Positions 1-10,427 of a stretch of DNA of 64,000 bases are shown piece after piece; position 1 is the first letter of the stretch, and each line of letters begins with the position of its first letter. This DNA comes from Coriaria nepalensis (lineage: Eukaryota > Streptophyta > Magnoliopsida > Cucurbitales > Coriariaceae), in contig CP114487.1 of assembly GCA_027186245.1 (NCBI GenBank), forward strand, positions 8,675,001-8,739,000, read 5' to 3'. A program made the position numbers and the translations under genes. Under the pieces are notes generated by a model. It was not told where the DNA came from, did no database searches, and was given only the letters and a program-made list of their open reading frames with translations.

Positions 1-282
1 ATTTTTTTTTAATTTTTTTGCAATCTAGTCCTTGTATTTACTGTCTTGCTTATTAATCAGGAAAATTCTCCAGCTGCTGCTTGAATTTCAATAGCTTAAA
101 AGGATTTGAAGTTTTGATCTGGAGTTACAAAAAAATTTCTGAAAATTTGAGAAATCAATTGAGATTTTTTTGATTTTCTTTATGGCTTTAAATTTGCACA
201 AAATCTTCTGAATTACTTGCTTGAAGATCTTGAATATTTATTTATTCTCCATTTTTATGGTTAATGCTTTAAAAAAAATCAG

Positions 283-648
283 TTAAAGCCTGAAGAAATA
301 ACTGGCATTATGAAAGACTTCAATGAACCTGGCACGCTTGCTCCGACCGGTTTGTACCTTGGCAGCACCAAATACATGGTCATTCAAGGAGAGCCTGGAG
401 CCGTCATTCGTGGAAAGAAGGTGAACTTGTAAAATAACTAAAGTCTTTTAATTTCTAAGTTGTTGAGATAAGCTTTTGTCATCTGAATCTTGTACCCGTT
501 TGATTTTATTTAGGGCCCGGGTGGGGTTACTATTAAGAAGACGAGTCAGGCTTTGGTTATCGGGATCTATGATGAGCCGATGACTCCAGGCCAGTGCAAT
601 ATGATTGTGGAAAGGCTTGGTGATTATCTTGTTGATCAGGGTCTCTAG
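283..648 (+). CDS. PRF: Profilin, 3' part (last two exons; 5' exon lies outside the window)
   Basis: Actin-monomer-binding protein that also binds polyproline and phosphoinositides and controls actin filament turnover in the cytoplasm. Exon 283-420 follows an AG acceptor and begins [13 protein letters not shown]; exon 514-648 begins after TTAG with GPGGVTIKK and ends at TAG 646-648. Visible profilin signatures are LAPTGLYLG, the [16 protein letters not shown] strand, and the C-terminal [18 protein letters not shown], which belongs to the actin and polyproline binding face. The frame runs through the 93-bp intron without loss. Plant profilins are about 131-134 residues with three exons, so only the first exon, with the N-terminal helix, is missing at the left edge. 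No defect is seen in the visible part. Family assignment is firm; which profilin paralogue it is cannot be told. Confidence 0.95.
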
Positions 649-1599
649 ACTTCATTGCTTTGAAAACAACAAGTAATTTGAAGTATTGCTTATTTTGCCT
701 GTAAAAGAAACTAAGAGAGAACTCTTAAATTTGAGGTGCTTGAGAAAGGGATGATGGATGCTTTATGGTTTTTCAACTGAGGTGCTTTGTAAACTTCATC
801 AGATAATGTATCTTATTAGTTGATTTGGTATAAATTTGACTCTCTCCCTCTCTTTTTTCTGCTCTCTTTGTAAGACCTTTATCTTATCCTGTCCTGTGCT
901 AAATTTGATAGCTGGAGGATGTAAGAAGAAGTGGACCCGAAGGATTAGAACCTATATCCAAGGTTCTTGATATAGTTATATCAAAGGATTCGAACCCATA
1001 TTTAAGATTTTGATATAGTTTATCAAGGGCCTTGGATTCTTGTTCTATTAACCGATTGCCTCTACATGCAGATACGGATATCCTCTATTTCCTTATAACA
1101 ACCGGTCTGATCCTAATATCCCCTGAAAATGGTCACTTACCCGCCCGTTAGCTTTGGGGGGCGGATAGCAGATATTAGTACTCATTATCCTCCCTTTGCA
1201 CAGCCCAGCGGACTGCTACTGACCCACCCGTTAGCAATGTTACGCGAATAAGAGGAGGCCTCTTCGTAGGACCAAATATAAAAGGCCGAGGCTGGATTCA
1301 GGCCCAAAAAGTGGCCCAAATATAATGTCCAGCGTAACGGCCATTTTCAATAATGTATTCATTATTGAATATATTATTTACCCGCTGGTTCGTATTTGAA
1401 TTTATGCTACTTTACTTTTAACGAGTCATCGGATCGTCTTGCCTTCCTGATAAAGAGGAGGGAACAGAGCACTGAGTACTCACTCAAGATTTCTCAAGAA
1501 CCATCCGTAACCCCTCCCTCTCTCTGCTCTCTCTCTAGCTGAGTTGAAGATTCTTCACCAAGTTCTCGATCGAAACCCTAGAAGCTCGATAAAAGAGGA
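649..1599 (+). promoter_or_regulatory. Profilin 3' UTR and MKK6 upstream region
   Basis: About the first 250 bases are presumably profilin 3' UTR. A 44-bp imperfect tandem duplication lies at about 940-1027. From 1140 the base composition becomes GC-richer and promoter-like: two CCCGTTAGC blocks (CCGTT at 1145-1149 and 1228-1232) and one TAACGGCCA (AACGG core at 1336-1340), several GGCCCA/site II-like motifs near 1300-1320, and a TATA-like AAATATAAAAGG at about 1275. A CT-rich tract at 1508-1538 is typical of a plant 5' leader just before the MKK6 start. The regulatory reading is inference from motifs. Confidence 0.5.
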
Positions 1600-3699
1600 A
1601 TGAAGACCAAAACGCCTTTGAAGCAGCTCAAGCTCTCTGTTCCTGCTCAACAAACCCCTATCACCTCCTTCTTGTAAGCTGGATCTCATCTCTTCTAATT
1701 CATTTTCCACTTCTGTAAATTTTTCTTATACTAATTCTTTTGCTTCCGAGTTGTGTCCTGGATTTAGATTTTTTTATTCGTCCAGTTGGAAAATACTCTG
1801 TTTGTTTCGTTAGAAAATAGGGAGAAAAAGGAAAAAAAATATGTGTTGTAAAACTTAGATCTTTCAGGTTTAAATTAAGGAAACAAATTATGATCTGTAC
1901 TTAACAAGAATTGTTGAATTAATTGAGAAGACTTGGAAATGGTAGGTTGAATTAAAGAGCCCCCTAGCTTTTTCTGGATTTTTTTTTTCATTTTCTGATC
2001 TAGTAAAGGTTCCAGAACTGCAAGTGGAACCTTTCATGAAGGTGGTCTACTATTGAATCAAAAAGGCTTGAGGCTTATTTCTGAAGAAAAGGAATCTCGT
2101 GTAAGTTTCACATTTATTCTCATAAAACACGCCCATGATGATTTATCCAAATACAGAACTTATCTGTGGAGTAATAATATAATTTTCAGCCTCGCTAATA
2201 AAATCCTCTTTCTCTATGTGAATATAAACAGCCTTCAGACTGCAAAGAACCTGATTTCGAGTTCTCGTTAGAAGATCTTGAAACTGTTAAGGTCATAGGG
2301 AAAGGAAGCGGTGGTGTGGTTCAACTTGTTCGTCATAAATGGGTTGGCAGATTATTCGCCTTGAAGGTTGTCATCGTACTGTTCTGTAATCACATCACAG
2401 AAAGACATATAAAATAGTAGAGAGGAAACAAATGCTATTGATTAAAATTTAATCTCCTAATGTTCGATAACTTCATACACTATGACACAATGCTTATATT
2501 ACTGAAAAAGAAAAATCATGTATTTTCAGGTGATCCAGATGAACATACAAGAGGAGATCCGTAAACAGATAGTACAAGAGCTGAAAATAAACCAAGCAGC
2601 ACAATGCCCTCATGTTGTAGTATGCTACCACTCTTTCTACCACAACGGAGCCATCTCTCTCGTGCTAGAATACATGGATCGTGGATCTCTAGCCGACGTG
2701 ATCAAGCAGATCAAAACAATTCTCGAACCTTATCTTGCAGTCGTCTGTAAGCAGGTCTCTCTCAAAAACAATTTTCAAACCTTCCCTCATCATGGTTCTT
2801 AATTGAGTTTAATGAAATATAGTTTTAATCTGCATTATTAATTTGTTGTTGTTAAGGTGTTACAAGGTCTACTGTACTTGCATAATGAAAGACATGTAAT
2901 ACATAGAGACATAAAGCCATCAAATTTGCTAGTAAACCATACAGGGGAGGTGAAGATTACTGATTTTGGTGTCAGTGCCATGCTCGCTAGCTCCATGGGT
3001 CAGAGAGATACATTTGTAGGAACTTATAATTACATGTCGGTATGTTCTAATTATCTGAAGCTACTTACTTTAAGCAAGCTAGCAATGCAATGAGAAGCAT
3101 ATATAACAATATAATGTTTTTTTTTTAAATCTTTTCTTTGAACACTTCTCAGCCAGAGAGGATTAGTGGGAGTACTTATGACTATAGCAGTGATATATGG
3201 AGTTTAGGGATGGTAGTACTAGAGTGTGCTATAGGGAGGTTTCCTTATATGAAATCTGAAGATCAGGAAACTTGGCCGAGCTTTTATGAGCTTCTCGAAG
3301 CAATTGTGGTGAGCCCACCGCCTTCTGCTCCACCTGATCAGTTCTCTCCTGAGTTCTGCTCATTTGTATCTTCTTGGTAATGAATATTTAACTTCATTTA
3401 ATTGTATTATAAATTTTGATGATTATCACTTAATTTTATTGAGTTCATTTCCTGTTGATAAAATTTGCAGCATTAAAAAGGACCCAAGAGACAGATCCAC
3501 ATCTTTGGACCTTTTGGTAAGTAGCTAAGCTGGGTGATTGGTGCATTTTTTTTTTAAATGCGAAGCATTGAGCTGAGGAGTTATATACATCCCTTTTGTA
3601 TTACAGAGCCATCCTTTTATAAAGAAGTTTGAGGATAAAGACATTGATCTTGGGATTCTTTTCGGCAGCTTGGAACCTCCTGTTAGTTTTCCCAGATAA
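1600..3699 (+). CDS. MKK6: MAP kinase kinase, MKK6/NtMEK1(NQK1) type
   Basis: Dual-specificity kinase that in Arabidopsis and tobacco acts between a NACK-activated MAPKKK and a MAP kinase to drive phragmoplast expansion at cytokinesis (known for the family). Exons: 1600-1673, 2016-2100, 2232-2366, 2530-2754, 2857-3039, 3153-3376, 3471-3516, 3607-3699; together 1065 nt, 354 residues, against about 356 for Arabidopsis MKK6. The N-terminal [18 protein letters not shown] contains the basic-hydrophobic MAPK docking site. Kinase motifs by residue: glycine loop GKGSGGVV from 76, Lys98, HRDIKPSN with catalytic Asp191, DFG at 209-211, and the plant S-x5-T activation site Ser219/Thr225. All introns are GT-AG and keep frame; no stop or frameshift interrupts the gene. 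The start is the first ATG after the CT-rich leader and matches the family N-terminus. It looks functional. Confidence 0.96.
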
Positions 3700-4480
3700 G
3701 TGTTTCTTTTGCTTGCAATTTAGAGTGTAAAATATTGCAATGTAATAGTCATCGTCAATCAACGGTCTTGATCAAAACAGTAACTGAATTTTTCTACCAC
3801 CAAGTTATCCAATTTAGAGCTTATGAATTACGATTTTCAGCTCTTATATTAAGTTTATTTACAAATTTTGTGATGATTTTACATGCATTTCATTCAACCC
3901 CCCCTCTCTTCTAACAAGGAAATCTTTCTTGATTCTTTTCGAATAGATTGTTGGGTAATCCATTTTTTCTTTTTTCTTGTTTCTTTTTTTTTGGATCCCG
4001 CCATTGACTAATCGATTTTGAAATACAGCTTGAGTTTAGTTTAACATGTAAAAGTTATCAAAATTTTCAAATTTGAAACGAATGCAGAAGAACATCAATT
4101 GAAATCAAACCTTACCCCATATAATCCAGTTAGAAAAATCCAATTCCAAAAACGTTAAGGCGAACTTCCGGAATTTGAATATAATGCAATTTTTTCGAGC
4201 CATGCTGACGGGACTCATAGCTTGAAAGAATGTCTAGCAATGGATCCAGTTGCCCTCTTTCTTTTTCTTCTTTTTAATTCTCTTAACTTCAAATTTGTTT
4301 CAAATGATACAGAATGTCTAGACTATAAATGGTTCTTGTTCTATCTTATCTTTTTGAAGGATTTACTTTACTTGCTTGCAAGAGTATGATCTCATTTTTT
4401 TTTCAAATATATAGAGCCTACATTAGTTGACTTTTTATTTTGAGCTCATAAAATTTAATTTAGACCTATATATAAAAAAA

Positions 4481-4523
<43 letters not shown>

Positions 4524-6884
4524 AAAGTAAATAATAAAGGGACCAGATGCTGAAGAGGCATAGATTTGATTAGTGTACAGTATACCAGCAAAAGAATTAA
4601 AGAATTGCTACACCACATACTATCATGACTTGGGTCCAAAGTCAACCTCCTTATCCATTCAAGGTTCAAACAATGAAACCAACCGTTTTTATGTCTCTCT
4701 ATCTCAAGTAATAATTATGTCTATGTAATCTTGATCTCTTTTTTGTTCATAAAGATAGCTAGGGCCATAATTAAGTAAAACAAAAACAAAAGCTCATAAA
4801 GAAGACGACCTAAGGCATCAAGCATCCTCGCTGTGGAGCTGACTAGACTATTAGTGGATAAATTGACTCTATGACAATGATGGACACCCGAATTCATCAA
4901 TTTCTTTCATTATTATTATTATTATTATTATTTTTATTATTTTTATTTTTATATCTGTAAATATCCTGATTAGGTTTTTTTTTTTTTTTTTTTTTTTAAG
5001 CCAAAAGTATCTCTTGATTGGATTAGAATTAAGCACACTATCAATATATGATTAGATACTGTCTAGAGTTAGAATATTTACTCAAATTCATCAACGTATG
5101 ACTCGGGGATTGATCTCCAAATTTTGGAGATATCTCTAAAAAATTTTCAATTTCTGACTGTTAAATTTTCGAAAAATTTGATTTAATGGCCAAAATTTGA
5201 TAAAATTAAAATAATTAGATCATTTTTTTTTTTAAATCTAACGGGTAGAAACTAAAATTTTTATAGATATTTTTTTAAAATTTGGAGATCAACCTAAGGT
5301 TAAATTGGGTTAACCTGTTTCTATAATTTTGTTTGAGCAATAAATGATAATATAAGAATAAAAATAGTAAATGAATGAATAAAAGGAAAAATGTCTGGCA
5401 TGAGGTTTTAATAGGAAAACGCCCATTTCAACGTTGAAGAGACGACGATGAGTTAAAATAATGCAAACTAGGTATAGATGAATAAACAATTACTAATTAA
5501 GTTTGCAAAATGGTTAATTATTTATGCATAGTTTATATTTTATAAATTTATTTATGTGTAATTTTTGGTTAATTATTTTGTTAATATATAATTTAAATGC
5601 AATTTTGCAATTCCTTAAGATGTCAATTATTGGTATTAACATGATATACTCATATAATATATTATATCATTAAAAAAATATATTTATTATTTTTCATTCT
5701 TATTTTTTTATTATATTAATTTATTCTTTTTTTATAGTCTAGAGAAAAATCATTCAATTTTTTTATGAGAAAAAACGATCGATTTGATTCTTCTTTAATA
5801 ATTTGATTGGATCGATCCAATGCTTCACAAAGAACAAAACATGACCGGTTTGATTTTTGAACTGTAAAAAAAAACATGTCCTTAATTCATACTTCCTCCT
5901 CTTCATGAACTAGGGGGAAATTTGTTTTAATAGATAGACCTCGATTTGGTTCGAAGGTTTTAGATTTTTATTTCTGGTTCACAAAGGGGAATAATAAATT
6001 AATGAAATATTTATTTTAAAGATTTTTTGCAAGGAAAAATCTAATCGATGGATTTTTTTTTTCTTTGTAAAGTATGTAATTGATTCGATCAAATTCTTTA
6101 CGAAGAATTGAATCGATCATATTAATTTTCTAGTAAAAAATCCAGTGATTTTTTTTTTGAGAATTCAGATTGATTTTCATTTTTTTTTCCTAGAATTTTC
6201 TAAAAAAATAATTGGATTATAAAAAAAAATAAATTAATAAAAAATATATATATAAATAGTAAAAAATAATTTTTAATAATATAACATGTTAGCGTGTTAT
6301 ATTAATATCAATGGATTAGAAATCCGATTATAAAAATTAAAAATTTTTATTTAAATTATACATTAACAAAAAAAATTTGTCAGAATTTATAAATTACGAA
6401 TTATACAAAAACTAAGTCTAAAAGTGAAATAACCATTTACTAAAAATTAGATAACCCAATTTGGCAAAAACAATTGAAGTTTATACCCATATCGTTCTTT
6501 ATGTCATAAAGTACTGATATAAAAATATAAAGTAACAAGGAAAATGTGAAAACATGCCGCTGCTTTATGAGGCAAAAAGTTAATAAGCAAATTGAAGGTT
6601 GACCCAAGGTTTATCCCAAAATGGTAAAAACTGTTGCTGACTCGGATATGGATGTCTTCTTATCCACTTCCTCGTAAGATGGATGACCCTTTCAATTTTA
6701 GACCATGAGAAATTGATAATTACAAATTAATTATATCTACACCCCATATAAGCTTAGTCACTCTATTTATAATAATAATAATTAAATGAAGATACATATA
6801 GAGTTTCCCATCTTAATTTTTAAACTCACATATTTATATATGTATATATAAAGAGAGATAAGCAAGATCCTCTCATTGTAGAAG
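3700..6884. other. AT-rich intergenic DNA with microsatellites and one MITE
   Basis: No gene is supported here. The stretch holds MKK6 3' UTR at its start, a poly(A) run followed by (TA)n at about 4470-4520, an (ATT)n tract at about 4908-4940, a T-run at about 4974-4997, a fold-back element at 5110-5292 (listed separately), and low-complexity runs with repeated GATCGAT-like words at 5720-6200. A TATA-rich leader just before 6885 probably belongs to the next gene. The short minus-strand reading frame over the poly(A)/(TA)n tract is a composition artefact. Confidence 0.6.
5110..5292. mobile_element. Fold-back MITE-like element with about 60-bp terminal inverted repeats
   Basis: The left end TTGATCTCCAAATTTT (5110-5125) is matched exactly, inverted, by the right end at 5277-5292. 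The arms remain alignable with scattered mismatches out to about 5172 and 5233, leaving a 60-bp AT-rich centre. No protein is encoded. Size, terminal inverted repeats and AT content fit a miniature inverted-repeat element, but no clear target site duplication is visible, so the superfamily is not assigned. Confidence 0.7.
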
Positions 6885-7649
6885 ATGATGAAAATGGTTG
6901 AAAAGGACGAGCCTAGTTTTCAAGTTAAAGATTTTATGATAGGAAATGTTAATAAGGAAGATGGTGATGAAGATCATAGTTTTTGTGAAGAATTAAGAAG
7001 AGCCTCCATTGTCAATGGAGTATTCTCTTTGGAGAGTTCAATAAACTCCATGGATTCTTCTTCTTCTTCTTGTTCATCAGAGTTAATGGAGGATGCCTCA
7101 TCTTCAACCTCAAATTCTTCTTCATCATCTTCATCGAATGGCCCTCTATATGAACTCTCCGATCTCATGGCCCATCTCCCTATAAAGTAAGTATCTTCTT
7201 AACATGCTATCAGAATAACGCAATCTCGGATTCGGATCTCTCAATCTTTCTAAAATTAGTCCACTTCCATAACTCTCTATTACTTATAATTTAGCGCTAG
7301 CATTTCATATGTTTGATATACATTACTAAGTCTTGTATTGTAAATCTTTGACAGGAAAGGATTATCCAAGTACTATGAAGGAAAATCACAGTCGTTCACA
7401 TCCTTAGCAACTGTGAAAAGCACAGACGATCTGGTAAAGAGAGCGGTCGAGTCGTCTTGTAAGAAAAGGATGAAATCATGCACAAGCTATGGAGGAAATC
7501 TAGATCCTGGCAATAGATCTAATTATAATCCAAAAGCCATCATCAAGAAAAAAGCTTCAAAGGGTACTATTTTTGTATCTTCATTAAGCAGGAGCAGGAG
7601 AAGTAGTTTATTTGGTAACCATGATTCTATTCCTGTACACAGAAGCTAA
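6885..7649 (+). CDS. OXIDATIVE STRESS 3 (OXS3)-like serine-rich nuclear protein
   Basis: Two exons, 6885-7186 and 7355-7649, joined at AA|G to give 597 nt, 198 residues. The N-terminal half is acidic with a long serine-rich tract (about residues 48-87). The conserved core spans the splice junction: ELSDLMAHLPIK then KGLSKYYEGKSQSFTSL, followed by a basic Lys/Arg/Ser C-terminus (KKKASKG, SRSRRSS). This core is the hallmark of the plant OXS3 family, whose members are linked to heavy-metal and oxidative stress tolerance and act in the nucleus (family knowledge). No catalytic domain is evident; the acetyltransferase resemblance sometimes quoted for the family is weak. The start is the first ATG after a TATA-rich leader (TATATATGTATATATAAAG, about 6834-6852). 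A second ATG follows directly. Function is inferred from the core motif only. Confidence 0.82.
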
Positions 7650-8939
7650 TTAATAATTCATTTAATTTGATCATATGCTTATAATTAACTTCACAACTTG
7701 CTAATTACTGGGAATTTTGGATATTGCAAATTACTTTTTATCTTTTATCTTATGTTTTCAGTTCTTTTACATAACAAAACGGGAATATTCGCTATATTTC
7801 TGGGTTTTTTTTTTTAATTTTAAGATGAAAACATTTTAATTAATTATTTATTTAATTTATTTAATAATTAAATAATATATTGATAGAATAAATTAATGAT
7901 TAATTGGAGTTATTTATTTTGACTAAAAGAAAATATATTTGATTCATATTAAATAAATATATATAATAAAAATTTGATAAATTAATAATCTTATTTAAAA
8001 TAAAATTTACAGATCTAATTTTGAAATAACGTGTTAAAAATAATAATTTATTAAATTTATAAGATAATATATATAAAGAAGTTTATAATAGTGATATGTA
8101 ATATATAAAATAATAATTTTTAATACATTATTTTATGATTCAATTATGATGTATCTTTAAAAAAAAATATAACTTAATCACTAATTTTTTTTTCTTAAAA
8201 TTAACATCAATTTGAATTTAATTTTTCTTAACTTTAAATTTGTGAATTGCTTTATATTAATTTTAATATTTAATTAGCTTTTAAATGTGCTTGATAAATT
8301 TATTAATTAATTGATAAATTATTAATTTATCAATAATTTAATATTTTACATAACCAAAATTCTAAACAAATCAAAAAGAGAAGAGAAGGGAAGTGAAAAT
8401 ACTTACTATCACATCTTTTAAGGACACATTTGATTACATTCCTTTAATGATAATGAAATGAAAATGCATTCAATTCAGTTGTTTAGTTTGATTCCATGAT
8501 GAAGTTAGAATGATTTTTCATTTCTACTTAATTGAAAAAATTATTCATCCATTCATTTTAAAAAAATCTAATCAAACATATCTTGATACTTGTTCTAGCA
8601 ATAAATCCTTAATTGTACACTAATAATGATTATAATGTATTATGTAATAGAATTATAAGAAAATCTGATCGGCTATATAGATAAGGAGAGAAAAAAAAAT
8701 TGGAATCGAAATAGAAATTGTGATTTTATTGGATCCGCTTGATTAAAATAGTTACTTTTCTTTAAACCCAGTCGAATTTTATTTAAAAAAAAAAAAAATA
8801 GTTACTTTTCTTTCATTTTACCTTTTAGAAACAAAGCAATTTGGATCAAAAAAATTTGTGAAGATCCGATCTAGAATTTCTTCAAGAGAAGTCAACAATT
8901 GCTATAGCAAACAAACACTGCACACTTGGGCAAGACTAA
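7650..8939. other. AT-rich intergenic stretch
   Basis: No coding signal. The sequence is mostly A/T with runs such as TTAATTAATT and TAAATAAATAT, containing the 3' UTR of the OXS3-like gene at its start. A short direct repeat (ATAGTTACTTTTCTTT) appears near 8748 and 8798 around a poly(A) run. Nothing else is supported. Confidence 0.6.
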
Positions 8940-9212
8940 GAATATTAAGGTGAAATATCAGTCTATGAGATCTGCGCTATTGAATGAGGAGAAGTAACTC
9001 TATCTCAATATCACTCTATGAGATCTGCTATTGAATGAGGAGAAATCACTCTATCTCATTGCAAATCTGAAGAGGATGATGATGTAGCAGATATTTTCAC
9101 TAAGATTCTTCCTACATAAAATTTGAACACCTTCGATCCTTTCTAATTTTTTTTTTTTGGTTACACCTTAAATCCTTTCTGGGAATTACATAATAAACTT
9201 AAGGAGGAGTAT
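8940..9212 (+). mobile_element. Copia retrotransposon tail: RNase H end and polypurine tract (relic)
   Basis: In the plus direction the sequence translates in patches to the C-terminal end of copia polyproteins: a VKY-type stretch, then LHCKSEEDDDVADIFTKILP, where VADIFTK is the diagnostic end of the RNase H region. It is interrupted by stops and by a near-perfect tandem duplication of about 53 bp (8955-9007 and 9008-9058). The purine tract AAGGAGGAG at about 9200-9209 looks like the PPT that precedes a 3' LTR; LTR sequence may follow from about 9212. No upstream pol is present, so this is a truncated remnant. Confidence 0.72.
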
Positions 9213-10190
9213 TGAGATCCTAAGTATATCTTTGGTTGGAAGGTTGGGAAATATATACATATTTCTTTGTGTGTGTCTCTAGTCTCTAGATAAGATATAT
9301 CTTGATGAATTGATGTTTGTCAACTTTTATTTGCTTAACTTTTTGGTGTAAGTAAGCATGCTTCTAGCTTTTATAAAGCATGAGTTACGGGATATAAAGT
9401 TCGGAAGAGTGGTATGACCTGTATTACTATTACTTAAGGAAGCCCGTGTAACCTTCCTCTCTCTCTCATGCCTAAGAAAACCAATGGGAAATAAGCCTAT
9501 GGTGAAAGAACTGGCAGTAAAAGTAGGGTTGTAATGGGAAATAAGCATGACACGTTAGATTCAGGAAGATCTACAATCTGTCGATCTAGCTCCTCATTCT
9601 ATAGTATGTTGAAGGCAGTGAGTGTCCTATCTAGGGCTTATAAAGACAGTTTCCTTACAGTGGAAAGGTATACCCAACATTTTATATACCATTACTCTCC
9701 TAAATGCTATAGCTATATATACAAGAGTAGAGTATGTTTTATTGTATTATAGTTTTAATACTTATATAGAAGTTAAACCGGAAGACGGGTTCACATATTA
9801 TACATTATTTACGTATCATGCTAGTATGAAGAATTTGAATTCAAACTCTTATTATAAATTATAAATTATCTTAATTGCCCTATTCGGCGATAAAGGCTTT
9901 TAAAGTTAAACCTAAGAAGCTCGCCTCCCACCCAAGACCCAATTATTATTTGGGTTTACAAATTTCGAACGGCCCAAATGAGGACTGGTAAAAACTCACA
10001 TGGCCCATATGCCCTAACGAGCTTTAACAAAATTACGTTTAACACCTCTTCGTTCTTATCCGATTCCAATCAGCAAATCAACTCCCTCCACGCGCCCATA
10101 GGAATTGCAAAATAAACAAAATGCGGTTTTCTCTTCTTACTATAATAAACGCTCACTTCGGCGCGTTTCTCTTCAGAGGAAAGGGAATTC
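9213..10190. other. Possible solo LTR remnant and upstream region of the next gene
   Basis: From 9213 to about 9760 the DNA may be the 3' LTR following the polypurine tract of the copia relic; it contains a short direct repeat, AATGGGAAATAAGC, at about 9483 and 9535, and no coding capacity. From about 9900 the sequence becomes promoter-like with GGCCCAAAT (about 9972) and TGGCCCATAT (about 9998) site II-type motifs ahead of the small gene at 10191. The short reading frames here have no recognisable product. Confidence 0.4.
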
Positions 10191-10427
10191 ATGGAGAAGA
10201 TGCAGAGACCTGACGGAAAATCCTCTCTCTTGAAGAAGAAGGATCGGAAATCGGCCACAGGAATGAATGGATCGCCGAAGAAGGGAGGCCGTGGAGGAAA
10301 GTTCACTTGGACCGGAGACGGTAACTACTCTCACGAGGCTGAGATCGGATTCGGGAAGGAAGCTCTGGATTCTAAGGATCCTAACTTTGAAGATTCGGAA
10401 GAGATCGTCGTCGTGACTTCCGCGTGA
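10191..10427 (+). CDS. Small conserved plant protein with KKGGRGGKFTW motif, 78 residues
   Basis: Single-exon frame, higher in GC than its surroundings. The N-terminus is basic (KSSLLKKKDRKS), the middle is a glycine/lysine block SPKKGGRGGKFTWTGDG, and the C-terminus is acidic with SKDPNFEDSEE. The KKGGxGGKxTW...DPN(F/Y)...SEE layout resembles the linker that precedes or separates MA3 domains in plant PDCD4-like translation factors, though no MA3 domain is present here; this resemblance is from memory and should be treated as inference. No signal peptide or membrane segment. The minus-strand frames over the same bases are shadows. A second in-frame ATG at 10200 could also serve as start. Promoter-side site II-like motifs and codon use make it a likely real gene; biochemical role is unknown. 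Confidence 0.72.
   Translation: MEKMQRPDGKSSLLKKKDRKSATGMNGSPKKGGRGGKFTWTGDGNYSHEAEIGFGKEALDSKDPNFEDSEEIVVVTSA

Noticed and set aside
961..1030. GGATTCGAACCC, resembling a tRNA B box
   Set aside because: No A box at the proper distance and no cloverleaf; it is part of the 44-bp tandem duplication.
4466..4669. 67-residue minus-strand frame with Ile/Tyr and poly-Phe end
   Set aside because: It reads through the (TA)n microsatellite and poly(A) run; no family likeness.
6974..7168. Acidic 64-residue minus-strand frame
   Set aside because: It is the antisense of the serine-rich tract of the OXS3-like gene.
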